DNA from: Halobacteriales archaeon QS_4_69_34
GTDB taxonomy: Archaea; Halobacteriota; Halobacteria; Halobacteriales; Halococcaceae
Length of the DNA stretch: 64,000 nt
NCBI GenBank assembly: GCA_003021045.1
Contig: PXRN01000012.1
Span: forward strand, 1-64,000
Reading direction: 5' to 3'
Under the pieces are notes generated by a model. That model saw only the letters and a list, made by a program, of their open reading frames with translations, was not told the origin of the DNA and did not search any database. Shown here piece after piece: positions 1-8,814 of the stretch (within the stretch, counting starts at the first letter, position 1; each line of letters starts with the position of its first letter). The position numbers were made by a program, and so were the translations under genes.

Positions 1-94
1 ACGCCGCCAACTCTTCCGCAAACCAGGGAGAGAAGCACTCGAACACGCTCTTCGAGAGGTGCTCTGACTCACCAACAATGTGCTTCCGAAGAGC
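1..94. mobile_element. probable insertion-sequence end inside cas8b
   Basis: Cas8b-like sequence on the minus strand stops near position 97. Bases 71-94 (ACCAACAATG, then TGCTTCCGAAGAGC) closely match the right terminal inverted repeat of the small element at 9881-10043, in the orientation that places the element interior to the left. I infer that an insertion sequence enters cas8b here and runs off the window. Both strands have open frames over these bases, but no transposase can be recognised from so little sequence, and the target-site duplication is outside the window. Confidence 0.45.
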
Positions 95-96
95 GT

Positions 97-624
97 ATCA
101 GTGAGCCGCTCCGACTCGCCTATCTGATGTAGTTGTTCGATGATCCTCCCGTTCTCGTGGTTCTCAGCGACCTCTTGGACTGCATCCTCAGTCGGCCAGC
201 GGGTGAATCTGTGTGTTGCGTACTCTCCCAACCGTTCGGGAGACTTGTCCTGCCCTGACTTGTGGGTGATACTATGGTCGATCCCGTTACCACGATTTTG
301 ATAGTAACAGTGCGCGACTTTCTGAACCAGCTCCTCGCTATACCGTGTTGCCCACACCGGGCCGCGCTCGTCGTCCGCGAGCCGCGGTTCCTCGCTGGAG
401 AGGTCCACACGGACGACAATAAGGCTGTCCTCGGTATCGGCGAGGTCACTGGCGGCATCCGGAGTGAGATAGGGGGCGTACTGGCCCCCACCCGTCGTCG
501 CCAGCGTATACAGCTTCCCGTAGAGGTACTGGATGTCCCGGAGCGAGCCGACCGGTGAGTCGGGAAGTTCGTCGGCGAGTTCCTCATCCGAATACTCCTC
601 GCGGAACTCCTCAGGCGAAAGCAT
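97..624 (-). pseudogene. cas8b: Cas8b, type I-B Cascade large subunit, N-terminal part
   Basis: Large subunit of the type I-B Cascade complex, which recognises the PAM and target DNA in the cytoplasm. About 175 residues are visible. The N-terminal region matches haloarchaeal Cas8b, with SLRDIQYLYG near residue 27, YAPYLTPDA near 50 and GIDHSITHKSG near 110. The ATG overlaps the end of cas6 by 14 bases, the normal haloarchaeal order cas6-cas8b with translational coupling. After GESERLTD the frame runs on but no longer resembles Cas8b, and the DNA there matches an inverted repeat found elsewhere in the window. A complete protein would be about 700 residues. I infer disruption by an insertion element; the alternative is a divergent but intact Cas8b continuing beyond the window. 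Confidence 0.75.
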
Positions 625-1426
625 CAGTACCCTCCAGTTCGGTTTCGCCTGGTCGCGTCCGTTCGACGATGTTCACGAACCCGAGCCCGAGCGAATTCCG
701 TTCGCCGAGTCCGCAATCCAGCGCGAGATTCAGGTGTCGCCGATGGTGGTCGTCCCGCACCCGATACCCGAAGCGCCACTTGCTCAGCACGTAGGTCAGC
801 TCCTCGCCCTGCGTCACCTCGATGGGCAGCGCGAACGTCTTGATCAGCTCGTAGCTCTCGAAGAGTTCGCCCTCCCGGTCGCTCGGCCCGGGCAGGTGCT
901 CGGCCCCAAATAGGCGGTGTTTCTTGTCTAAGTTCGCCGCCAGCTGGTTTCGCAGCGGCTCCATCGTGTGCTCGGGCCGCCAATAGACGGCGGTGTCGCC
1001 GCCGGGATGGTCGATCCCGTACTCCGCACATCGCCACGGCGGGATGCGCACGAGCAGCCCCGTCCCGGACTCGATGGTTCCCGAACTCCCCGGCTCGCCC
1101 ACATCGGGTGCGAGCGCACTCAGGTCCTCAACGCGAAACGGCATCTCGCCGATGTTCAGCTCCGGCTCCGCTCGCAGGTCGCGCGCGACGTGAGTCAGCA
1201 GCTCCTCGTGGGGCGAGGCGACCAGCAGCGTCCGCGAGTCGCCCTCCGCCATCTCCCCCGGCGGGAACGGGTTCGAGTAGGCAAAGCCCGGCGGGTCGTC
1301 CCCGCCGTGACTCTCCTCGAAGTCGGTTCCCCCAAGCGCGCGCCAGAGCCGCCCGCGGAGCTCGTGGTGGTACGTGTGGTCGTAGGCCGCGTCCGCGCGG
1401 GCGCTGAGACGGGCTAGTACGCGCAC
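611..1426 (-). CDS. cas6: Cas6 endoribonuclease, type I-B
   Basis: CRISPR RNA processing enzyme that cuts pre-crRNA within the repeat and usually stays with Cascade. The 271-residue protein shows the haloarchaeal Cas6 pattern: an N-terminal ferredoxin-like segment with RADAAYDHTYHHELRGRL, a His at residue 40 (ESHGG) at the position of the histidine important in Haloferax Cas6, the phrase FRVEDLSALAPDVGEPG near 100, and the C-terminal glycine-rich RNA-binding loop GLGERNSLGLGF at about 239-250. The start is a GTG. It is the first gene of the cas operon. No CRISPR array or clear TATA box is visible in the 200 bases upstream, so crRNAs must come from arrays outside the window. Confidence 0.93.
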   Translation of the reverse strand: MRVLARLSARADAAYDHTYHHELRGRLWRALGGTDFEESHGGDDPPGFAYSNPFPPGEMAEGDSRTLLVASPHEELLTHVARDLRAEPELNIGEMPFRVEDLSALAPDVGEPGSSGTIESGTGLLVRIPPWRCAEYGIDHPGGDTAVYWRPEHTMEPLRNQLAANLDKKHRLFGAEHLPGPSDREGELFESYELIKTFALPIEVTQGEELTYVLSKWRFGYRVRDDHHRRHLNLALDCGLGERNSLGLGFVNIVERTRPGETELEGTDAFA

Positions 1427-1623
1427 CCGTCCGTCCTCCCGTCGGCCCCAGTTCGTGCCATGTGTTCTGTTGCCACAACCGAATGGCGCGGCACCTCACA
1501 AGTACGTTCGGGGACCGGAGCGGAAGTGGTCCGCATCGGGGAGTCCGGCTGTGACGCGACTCCGCAGTTTTGGGCTGTCGTCCACCTCGGCTGTGTGGTC
1601 GGTCCCGGAGACGGCAGGATGAG

Positions 1624-1697
1624 AGCCAGGGGTGGGATTCGAACCCACGAATTCTCGATTACAAATCGAGTGCTTGCACCGCCCAAGCTCCCCTGGC
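1624..1697 (-). tRNA. tRNA-Thr(TGT)
   Basis: Cloverleaf with acceptor stem GCCAGGG/CCCTGGC, anticodon stem CTCGA/TCGAG around loop TTTGTAA (anticodon TGT, plus-strand bases 1661-1663), T-arm with GGTTCGAATCC, and discriminator T as usual for archaeal tRNA-Thr. No intron. It reads ACA codons. CCA is not encoded. Confidence 0.95.
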
Positions 1698-1774
1698 GCT
1701 GTCTGCCGTTTGCCCGGCCCCGGCTTAGTCGTTGCGAAGGCGTTACAAACCGCCCGCCCTAACGCCGATGCGTC

Positions 1775-2997
1775 GTGTACTACGCCTACAAGTATCGGAT
1801 TGACCCCACCGACACCCACCGCGAGCGGCTTGCGTGGACCGTCGATACTTGTCGGCAGGTGTACAACCACTTCCTCTACCGGCTGGATCAGCACGAGGAG
1901 ACCCCCGCCATGACCACGCTCCGATCGGAGCTCCCCGACCTCAAAGAGTGGTGGACCGACCTGCGAGACGTGTACTCGCGCACGTTGCAGGTCGTCGTGG
2001 AGCGGCTCTACGACAACCTCAGAGGGCTGTCTCGGCTGAAAGAGGAGGGCTACCGTGTCGGCAGTCTGCGGTGGAAACCGCCCCGAGAGTTCCAGTCGTT
2101 CACGTACAGCCAGCGCGGCTTCAAGCTCGACGAGAAGGGCGGCCGTGCTGTGCTCCACCTTTCGAAGATCGGTGATGTGCCGATCGTCCTCCACCGCGAG
2201 ATACCCGACGACGCACGGCTCAAGCAAGTCACGGTCAAACAGGAGCCCACGGGAGAGTGGTTCGCCACCTTCGGCGTCGAAGTCGACCGCGAAGCCCCAT
2301 CGAAACCCGGGGAACCGGAGAAGGTCGTCGGCATCGACGTGGGTATCCTCACGTTCGCTCACGACACCGACGGCCACGCCGTCGGGTCGCTCGACCTCGC
2401 CGACGAACGCAACCGGCTCGACCGAGAGCGTCGGAAACTCTCGCGCAAAGAGCACGACTCCGCCAACTGGGAACGGAAGCGTCGGGCGGTCGCCCGGCGC
2501 TACGCCGACCTCAAGCGAAAGCGCCGGGACTTCTGCACAAGCTTTCGACGTATTATGCCCGCGAGTACGACCTCGTAGCGGTCGAAAAGTTGGATGGGAA
2601 GGGGTTGCTCGAACTGCCGGGCAACTCCCGCGACCGGGCGTCCGCCGGATGGGCCACGTTCCGACGGATGCTCGCATACAAGTGCGAGCGCGAAGGGACG
2701 TACTTTGCTGCCGTCCGACCGCACGGCACGACCAAGAAGTGCGCCTGCTGCGGCGTTGAAACCGACAAGCCGCTGTGGGTGCGCGAACACTCGTGTCCGG
2801 CGTGCGACTTCGAGGCCGACCGGGACGCCAACGCCGCCCTCAACGTCCTTTCTCGCGGCCTCTCGAAAGTAGGCGTGGGTCACGCCGAATCAGCGCCCGC
2901 GGAGACTGCGCTCCCTGCGTCCACCCGGACGGTGGATGCAAAGCGCGTCGTCGAACCGGGAAGCCCCGCCCTCAGCGAGCGAGCCAGCGGTCGGTAA
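1775..2997 (+). pseudogene. tnpB: TnpB, IS200/IS605-type RNA-guided nuclease, frameshifted
   Basis: TnpB is the RuvC-like, omega-RNA-guided nuclease of IS200/IS605-family elements. The N-terminal part begins at GTG with the YYAYKYRIDPT motif. RuvC acidic residues are visible as GIDVGI (about residue 187), VAVEKL and DRDANAALN, and the zinc finger is CACC...CPAC near the C-terminus. One base is missing near 2533: the frame reads RRDF-CTSF where RRDF-LHKLS is expected, which one extra C (ttcctg) would restore. This may be a true pseudogene or a homopolymer sequencing error. No tnpA lies beside it, so it is an IS1341-type solo tnpB. A guide RNA, if present, would overlap the 3' end and the bases just beyond it. 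Confidence 0.9.
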
Positions 2998-3016
2998 GCG
3001 AGTAGGGCGGGGTAGT

Positions 3017-3652
3017 TCACTCGTTGTCGCTTTCGAGCGTCCTCTCCAGCTCGACCCGATGAGGGGTGTAGCCCCGACGCCGGTAGAACCGCCGTGCGGC
3101 CCCGTTCCCGGCCATCGATTCCAGGGCGACGACCTCGACGCCCCGATCGGCGAGCGCCGCCTCGGCGGCCCCCAGCAGTGCCGCGCCGACGCCCTCCCCG
3201 CGGCAGTCGGGCCGGACGTAGAGGTTCCGGACCACGCCGCGCGAGACGTCCTGGGCGTAGCGGCCCGTCTCCGGGCCGAACATCACGAACCCGAGGAGTC
3301 CGTCCTCGGTGTCCGCGGCGTCCTCGGAGCTTCCGGGGTCGTCGCGGCGCTCGGGGTCCTCGGGTCCCCTGATCGCCCGGGTCCCGGCGTCGCGGTCGTC
3401 GCTCCCGCCGGCCGCGTCCGCGCCCGAGCCGTGCTCGCCGTCGGCTCCGTGGTCCTCGCCGTCCCGTTCCGGGTCCGTGCGGGCGACCAGGAGCCCGTCG
3501 GTGACGGCGTGGCGGACGATCGCCTCGCGGATCGTCGCGCGGTTGGGAGCGGTCAGCAGGTGCGAGCCGTGCGCGCGCTGCTCGTCGGCGAGGGCGACCC
3601 ACAGGTCCGCGACCGCACCCGCAGCGCCCACGCCGGGCGAGTCAATCCGCAC
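3017..3652 (-). CDS. GNAT family N-acetyltransferase
   Basis: Predicted cytoplasmic acetyltransferase using acetyl-CoA; substrate unknown. The acetyl-CoA loop is RGEGVGAALL (residues 151-160), preceded by the strand VVRNLYVRP and followed by the motif GAARRFYRRRGY typical of GNAT C-termini. Residues about 60-117 are a low-complexity Asp/Gly/Ser/Arg insert that splits the fold between strands. The GTG start overlaps the pgk stop by 11 bases, so it is probably co-transcribed with pgk and translationally coupled. Nothing else indicates the substrate. Confidence 0.85.
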   Translation of the reverse strand: MRIDSPGVGAAGAVADLWVALADEQRAHGSHLLTAPNRATIREAIVRHAVTDGLLVARTDPERDGEDHGADGEHGSGADAAGGSDDRDAGTRAIRGPEDPERRDDPGSSEDAADTEDGLLGFVMFGPETGRYAQDVSRGVVRNLYVRPDCRGEGVGAALLGAAEAALADRGVEVVALESMAGNGAARRFYRRRGYTPHRVELERTLESDNE

Positions 3653-4859
3653 GCTCCCGGAGGGCCTCGACGGCCGGCAGCGACGCGCCGGTCAGCATCG
3701 AAAGCGCCGCGCCTCCGCCCGTACTCACGTGTTCGAACCCCTCGATGCCCAGCCGCCGGATCGCCGCCGCGGTGTCGCCGCCGCCGACGATGCCGTGTGA
3801 GACGCCGGCGGCCGCGCGGTAGATCCCCTCGGTGCCGGCGGCGAAGGGGGGCTCCTCGACGACGCCCGCCGGGCCGTTCACCACTACAGTCTCCGCCCCG
3901 TCGAGCACCGCCTCGTAGGCCGCGACCGTCGCCGAACCGACGTCCTTGACCGGCTCGCCGGCCTCGGGCGGGAGGTCCTCGACGGCGATCTCGCGGCGCT
4001 CGCCGTCGCGCTCGACCGCGACGTCGACGGGCGTGTGGATCTCCCCATACTCGTCGAGCAGGTCGCCGGCCCGGTCGACCTCGTCGAAGTGCCCCTCCTC
4101 GTAGACGAACTCGGTGCTCGCCGGCCCGAGGTCGCTGCCTGCCGCGAGCAGGAAGACGTTGCCCACGAGCCCAGTGGCGAGAACGGCGTCGGCGAGCCCG
4201 CGTTCGAGGACGGTCGCGGCGACGTCGACCGAGTCGCCGACCTTCGCCCCCCCGAGCACGTAGACCCGCGGCGTCGGCGTATCGTCGATCCCCCCCAGAA
4301 CGTCAAGTTCGCGTTCCATCACCCGGCCGGCGTAGGCCGGTACTCGAACCGGGAACCCGACGAGCGATGGCTGTGAGCGGTGGGCGGCCGCGAAGGCGTC
4401 GTTGACGTAGGCGTCGAGCGCGGGCGCGAGCCCGGCGACGAGGTAGGTGTCGGCGGCGCGCTCGGGGGCGAACTCCATGTACTCCTCGGCGTAGAAGCGG
4501 GTGTTCTCCAAGACGACGGCCTCGCCCGACTCCAGCTCGGCGACGCACTCGCGTGCGGTCGCCGAGAAGGTGGCGTCGACGTACTCCACCGGGTGGTCGA
4601 GGAGGTCGTCGAGGCGGTCGGCGTGGGGGGAAAGCGGCGCGAACTCCGCGCCGCCGGGGCGGCCCTGATGGGCCAGCACGGCGACCCGGCCGCCGCGTTC
4701 GAGGAGCTCCGAGAGGGTGTCGACGTGTGCGCGTAGCCGGGAGTCGTCGGCGAGGTCGCGCTCCCCCGCCGACCCCGACGCCGCGAGCGGGCTGTTGACG
4801 TCGACGCGCACCCCGACGGCGGCGCCGTCGACGGCGAGGTCGTCGAGGGTCCGTATCAT
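3642..4859 (-). CDS. pgk: phosphoglycerate kinase
   Basis: Glycolytic/gluconeogenic enzyme interconverting 1,3-bisphosphoglycerate plus ADP and 3-phosphoglycerate plus ATP in the cytoplasm. The 405 residues match archaeal PGK length. Visible motifs are VRVDVNSP (17-24), the substrate-binding HQGRPGG, VVLENTRFYAEE, the hinge GGAKVGDS, and the C-terminal nucleotide loop VSTGGGAALSML. The ATG was chosen because it directly precedes the conserved N-terminal strand; the frame is open further upstream only through repetitive intergenic DNA. It is followed by a GNAT gene that overlaps its stop. A dispersed repeat lies 130-190 bases upstream. Confidence 0.97.
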   Translation of the reverse strand: MIRTLDDLAVDGAAVGVRVDVNSPLAASGSAGERDLADDSRLRAHVDTLSELLERGGRVAVLAHQGRPGGAEFAPLSPHADRLDDLLDHPVEYVDATFSATARECVAELESGEAVVLENTRFYAEEYMEFAPERAADTYLVAGLAPALDAYVNDAFAAAHRSQPSLVGFPVRVPAYAGRVMERELDVLGGIDDTPTPRVYVLGGAKVGDSVDVAATVLERGLADAVLATGLVGNVFLLAAGSDLGPASTEFVYEEGHFDEVDRAGDLLDEYGEIHTPVDVAVERDGERREIAVEDLPPEAGEPVKDVGSATVAAYEAVLDGAETVVVNGPAGVVEEPPFAAGTEGIYRAAAGVSHGIVGGGDTAAAIRRLGIEGFEHVSTGGGAALSMLTGASLPAVEALRERAD

Positions 4860-4987
4860 CGCCCACCAGTTTCCCGGCCCCCGGCAAATCGCTTTCCCTC
4901 CGTCGCCCCGGAGGGGTGATCCGGCCCGACCGGGCCCCGTCCGGTCCGACCCACGACGCCGGTGTGAACGGCGTCGCCGGTCGTATC

Positions 4988-5048
4988 GTGCCGGACAGGA
5001 GTCGTTCGACGACCTCGTCGGCACGAGCCGGCGAACACGTCTCGTCGG
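4988..5048. repeat. dispersed intergenic repeat, copy 1
   Basis: This 61-base segment is about 85 percent identical (9 mismatches) to 23679-23739. Both copies lie 105-190 bases upstream of a minus-strand housekeeping gene, pgk here and purA there. Shared blocks include GTGCCGGAC at one end and ACGTCTCGTCGG at the other. The rest of the 390-base pgk-livH gap holds the liv promoter and nothing else I recognise. Confidence 0.7.
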
Positions 5049-5208
5049 TTTTGTCCGCTGTCGTCGATCGATGGGAGCTGCCGTCCGCTCGCCACGTCGG
5101 CCGCCGCCGCGAGGGGAAAGCAGAGAGGAGAAACTCGTGCTGATACGATCGCACGACCGTGTGGAAAAATCGCGTGCCGACAGGGGGAAGCGGCCACGTA
5201 GTGGCAAA

Positions 5209-5216
5209 GCTTATTA
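5209..5216 (+). promoter_or_regulatory. TATA box of the first liv operon
   Basis: The AT-rich octamer GCTTATTA stands out in GC-rich DNA. It predicts a transcript start near 5240, about ten bases before the livH ATG, so the message would be almost leaderless. Confidence 0.6.
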
Positions 5217-5250
5217 CGTTCTCCCGACCGCGATTGTGTAGACATCCCTC

Positions 5251-6414
5251 ATGGGCATCGCCGATACCTACTCTCGTGGGCGGCGGCTGGTCGTCGAACG
5301 TCCGCTCGTGCTCGTGCTCGGGCTGGTCGCCGTCCTGTTCCTCCTCGACCTCGCTCGGAAGGTGACGGCCGGATCGCTCTCGGTCGCCAGCCTCGCCACC
5401 TTCCTCGAAGAGGGACTGATCCTCGGGCTCGTGCTGGGACTGGCGGGCGTCGGTCTCTCGATGACCTACGCCATCCTCGGCTTTGCGAACTTCGCCCACG
5501 GCGATTACATCTCGGCCGGGGCGTTCGCGGGCTGGGCGACGACCTACGTGATCGGGGGGCTGGGTACGCTTCCCCTCGGCGACCTCCTCTTGCTGGGCGT
5601 CAGCGGTGACGCTAACGCCGGCACCGTAGGTGCGAGCGTCACCTCGACCCCCGTGGCGACCCTCGTCGGGTTCGTCGTCGCGGTCGCGTTCGCCGCCCTC
5701 CTCACGCTCGGCATCGACCGGCTCGCGTTCAAGCCGATGCGCGAGCAGGAGGGGATCGCGCTGCTCATCGCCAGCATCGGGGTCGCGCTCGCGCTCCGTT
5801 ACGTGCTCGCGTTCGTCTTCGGGACGAGCAGCTCTGGCCTGACCGCCGGCGATCCCTCTATTCTCACTATCCCGCCCATCACGATTCCCGATTTCGCGAT
5901 CCTCGGGTTCGAAATCTCCGGAGTCGCCGTTCTCCGCAGCCCCATTTCGATCACCGCCCACGAGCTCACGCTCACGTTCGGGGCTGTCGCGCTGCTGGTC
6001 GGCGTCCACTTGCTGCTCCAGCGAACCAAGCTGGGGACGGCGATGCGCGCGATGGCCGACAACCGCGACCTCGCGCGCGTCACCGGCATTCCGACCGAGA
6101 GCGTCGTGCGCGCGACGTGGCTCGTCGGCGGCGGGCTGAGCGGCGCGGCGGGCTACCTGATCGTCCTCTGGCGGGGAACGATCGCCTTCGACTTCGGCTG
6201 GGTCCTTCTTCTGTTGATCTTCGCCGCGGTCATCCTCGGCGGGATCGGCTCGGTCTACGGCGCGATGTTCGGCGGGCTCACTATCGGCATCGCCCAGAAC
6301 CTCTCGCTGATCTGGCTGCCCTCGGAGTTCAGCACCGCCGCCGCCTTCGGCGTGATGATCCTCGTCCTGATCTTCAAACCGGCCGGGCTGTTCGGGGGGG
6401 TGACGACCGCATGA
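5251..6414 (+). CDS. livH: branched-chain amino acid ABC transporter permease LivH
   Basis: Inner-membrane permease of a HAAT-family ABC importer. The 387 residues are mostly hydrophobic helices, with the LivH signature SMTYAILGFANFAHGDYISA near residues 70-90 and the EAA-like cytoplasmic loop MRAMADNRDLARVTGIP near 267-283. It opens a plus-strand operon livH-livM-livG-livF with overlapping junctions. No periplasmic-type binding protein is encoded beside it, unlike the second liv operon in the window. Substrate is inferred from family only (branched-chain amino acids, or amides or urea in relatives). Confidence 0.93.
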   Translation: MGIADTYSRGRRLVVERPLVLVLGLVAVLFLLDLARKVTAGSLSVASLATFLEEGLILGLVLGLAGVGLSMTYAILGFANFAHGDYISAGAFAGWATTYVIGGLGTLPLGDLLLLGVSGDANAGTVGASVTSTPVATLVGFVVAVAFAALLTLGIDRLAFKPMREQEGIALLIASIGVALALRYVLAFVFGTSSSGLTAGDPSILTIPPITIPDFAILGFEISGVAVLRSPISITAHELTLTFGAVALLVGVHLLLQRTKLGTAMRAMADNRDLARVTGIPTESVVRATWLVGGGLSGAAGYLIVLWRGTIAFDFGWVLLLLIFAAVILGGIGSVYGAMFGGLTIGIAQNLSLIWLPSEFSTAAAFGVMILVLIFKPAGLFGGVTTA

Positions 6415-6545
6415 ACGACGGCCACGAAAGCGACGACCGCAGGAGGGCGAGCGGGTATCTCCGTGGGACGAGGCCGGCGTGCGATCGGCGTCGGGGGCCG
6501 ACGGATCGCCGGCCCCGGCGACTCGAACGGGAGGGCCGGCGATGA
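6411..6545 (+). CDS. possible 44-residue bridging ORF between livH and livM
   Basis: A short frame begins with an ATG overlapping the livH stop (ATGA) and ends with a TGA overlapping the livM ATG (ATGA). This would allow ribosomes to pass from livH to livM. The product is Arg-rich (about 17 Arg of 44), unlike the acidic proteins around it, so a real protein is doubtful. The alternative is an N-terminal extension of LivM, whose frame is open here with a GTG at 6479. I recognise no family. Confidence 0.2.
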   Translation: MNDGHESDDRRRASGYLRGTRPACDRRRGPTDRRPRRLEREGRR

Positions 6546-7870
6546 GCACCACCGACCGCCTGACGGGACGACTGAACAACGACGCCGTGTTGATCGTTGG
6601 GGTCGTGCTCGCGCTCTACGCGCTCTTCGTGGTCTTCGGCGTCCTGATCGGGCTCGACGCCGACGGGATCGTCAGCACTCTCCGGCGACTCACCTTCCTC
6701 ACGGCGGTCTACGCGCTGCTCGCGCTCGCGCTCAATCTCCAGTGGGGATACACTGGCCTCTTCAACATCGGTGTCGCCGGGTTCATGGCGGTCGGGGCCT
6801 ACACGATGGCGATGCTGACCGCGCCGGTCGACCCCGGGGCTGGCGGCGTTCCCGGCCTCGGGCTCCCGCTGTGGGTCGGCATCGTCGGCGGAATGGTCGC
6901 CGCGGGGCTCGTCGGCGGGCTCACGGCGCTGCCTGCCCTCCGGCTCCGGGCGGATTATCTCGCCATCGTCACGCTCGCGCTCTCAGAGATCATCCGGCTC
7001 ACCTACAACTCGACGACGTTCCAACGGTTCTCGGTCGCGGGCGCGGAGTTGGGAACCGGCGGCGCGAGCGGCATCCCCGGTCCCGTCAATCCCGTGAGCA
7101 CCGTCTACTACACCGATCCCGCGAGCCCGGCGTCGCCGCCGACCGCGCTCGGCGGGGCCATCTTCGACTTTTTCGGCGGGTTCGGGCTCGAGAACACGAC
7201 CGTCATCGGCTGGACGTACACGCTCGTGCTCGTGGTCTTCGTCGGCCTGTTCTATTTCCTCCTCACGCGGGTGGGCAACTCACCCTTCGGTCGCGTGCTG
7301 AAGGCCATCCGCGAGGACGAGCTCGTGGCGAGCTCGCTCGGCAAGAACACCCAGTGGTTCAAGATCAAGACGTTCGTGCTCGGCTGTGCGCTGATGGGGC
7401 TCGCCGGGATACTCTGGCAGGGCAGCCAGTCGCTCATTACGCCCGCGCTCTTCTTGCCCATCGTCACCTTCTACGTGTTCGTCGCGCTGATCATCGGGGG
7501 CTCGGGATCGAACACCGGCAGCGTGATCGGCGGCGGGCTCTTCGCCGGCCTGCTCTTTCTCGGCCCGACGTTCGTCGGGCGGATCGTCGATGCGTCGTTC
7601 GATCTCGGCGGCGCACCCAGCACGTTCACCGATGCCGCCGCCACGCTCGGTTCGCTCGACGCCGCCCCGCTGCTCGCCTACAGCCTCGACAGGGTCAGTA
7701 CACTCCGGTTCGTGCTGCTGGGGATCGTGCTCGTCTACCTGATGCAGCGCCGCCCGGAGGGCCTGCTCGGCTACCGCAAGGAGCCGGCGGCCGCCGTCGA
7801 CCTCTCGCGGCGCGACGCACCCGAGGGCGGGGGTGGCCCGGCGGCGACCGACGGGGGCGAGAGACGATGA
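6542..7870 (+). CDS. livM: branched-chain amino acid ABC transporter permease LivM
   Basis: Second permease of the HAAT importer, 442 residues from this ATG. The LivM signature ALNLQWGYTGLFNIGVAGF lies near 60-78, and several transmembrane helices follow. The cytoplasmic coupling loop (KAIREDELVASSLGKNT) is near residue 260. A GTG at 6479 would add 21 residues; the ATG is preferred because it overlaps the preceding short frame and directly precedes the first hydrophobic segment. The stop overlaps the livG ATG. Confidence 0.92.
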   Translation: MSTTDRLTGRLNNDAVLIVGVVLALYALFVVFGVLIGLDADGIVSTLRRLTFLTAVYALLALALNLQWGYTGLFNIGVAGFMAVGAYTMAMLTAPVDPGAGGVPGLGLPLWVGIVGGMVAAGLVGGLTALPALRLRADYLAIVTLALSEIIRLTYNSTTFQRFSVAGAELGTGGASGIPGPVNPVSTVYYTDPASPASPPTALGGAIFDFFGGFGLENTTVIGWTYTLVLVVFVGLFYFLLTRVGNSPFGRVLKAIREDELVASSLGKNTQWFKIKTFVLGCALMGLAGILWQGSQSLITPALFLPIVTFYVFVALIIGGSGSNTGSVIGGGLFAGLLFLGPTFVGRIVDASFDLGGAPSTFTDAAATLGSLDAAPLLAYSLDRVSTLRFVLLGIVLVYLMQRRPEGLLGYRKEPAAAVDLSRRDAPEGGGGPAATDGGERR

Positions 7871-8814
7871 GCGAGAGTACGGAGGCCTCGGCAGCCGAGA
7901 GCGACACGCCGGCAACAGAGGACGACGCCGCGACCGCCGCCCCGGACACCCGGAGCGCCATCGAGGGCAAGGGACCGGCGACCGTCGGCGAGATCGATCC
8001 CGAGGCCGAGTCCGACGTCGAGCGCGCCGCCCGCGAGACGCCGCCGGGGCGGCCCCTCCGGGTCGACGACCTCCGCAAGGAGTTCGGCGGGCTGACAGCG
8101 GTCGACGGCGCGAGCTTCGACGTCGAGGAGGGCTCGCTCACGGGGCTGATCGGGCCGAACGGCGCGGGCAAGTCCACCACGTTCAACTGCATCACGGGCG
8201 TCCACACGCCGACGAGCGGGTCGGTACACCTCTACAACGAGGAGATCACCGGGCTCCGGCCCCACGAGATCGCCGATCGCGGCCTCGTCCGCACCTTCCA
8301 GATCGCCCGGGAGCTCGGCGATATGACCGTCCTCGAGAACATGCTGCTCGCGCCGAAGGCCCAGCGCGGCGAGGCGCTCTGGCGGTCGGTGCTGCCCGGC
8401 GCGCGCCAGTCGGTACGCGCCCAGGAGCGCGAGCTCCGCGAGCGGGCGTGGGAGACCCTCGAGTTCTTCGAGATCGACCACCTCGCAGAGGAGTACGCCG
8501 GCAATCTCTCGGGCGGGCAGCGAAAGCTCCTGGAGATGGCCCGGGCGCTGCTGACCGACCCCGAGGTGGTCCTGCTCGACGAGCCTCTCGCCGGCGTGAA
8601 CCCAACCCTAGAGGAGAAGCTCCTCGATCGCATCCACGAACTCCGCAAGCAGGGCTACACCTTCCTGCTGGTCGAACACGACATGGACGTGATCATGGAC
8701 AACTGTGAGCGTATCATCGTGATGCACCGCGGGCGGGTGCTCGCGGACGACGCGCCCGCGGCGATCAAGGAGAACGAAGAAGTAATCGAGGCCTACCTCG
8801 GAGCCAACGTATGA
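7867..8814 (+). CDS. livG: branched-chain amino acid ABC transporter ATP-binding protein LivG
   Basis: ATPase subunit of the importer. After an acidic, Ala/Asp/Glu-rich extension of about 60 residues that is absent from typical LivG, the ATPase domain shows Walker A GPNGAGKST (about 96-104), the ABC signature LSGGQRK, Walker B VVLLDEPLAG and switch His in LLVEHDMD. The C-terminus IEAYLGANV is typical of LivG. It overlaps livM and livF by four bases on each side (ATGA). Confidence 0.94.
   Translation: MSESTEASAAESDTPATEDDAATAAPDTRSAIEGKGPATVGEIDPEAESDVERAARETPPGRPLRVDDLRKEFGGLTAVDGASFDVEEGSLTGLIGPNGAGKSTTFNCITGVHTPTSGSVHLYNEEITGLRPHEIADRGLVRTFQIARELGDMTVLENMLLAPKAQRGEALWRSVLPGARQSVRAQERELRERAWETLEFFEIDHLAEEYAGNLSGGQRKLLEMARALLTDPEVVLLDEPLAGVNPTLEEKLLDRIHELRKQGYTFLLVEHDMDVIMDNCERIIVMHRGRVLADDAPAAIKENEEVIEAYLGANV

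Noticed and set aside
1427-1620. A CRISPR array or leader upstream of cas6
   Set aside because: No repeat resembling GTTTCAG...GTTGAAGC and no regular spacing is present in this stretch.
4980-5090. A conserved small protein encoded by the repeat shared with 23679-23739
   Set aside because: Frames are open in both copies but have no common start or end, and only 4 of 9 differences in the aligned codons are at third positions.
4303-6579. A 758-residue open frame on the minus strand across pgk, its upstream region and livH
   Set aside because: It is antisense to two well-supported genes, Arg/Asp/Gly-rich and without any family motif. Long antisense frames are common in DNA this GC-rich.
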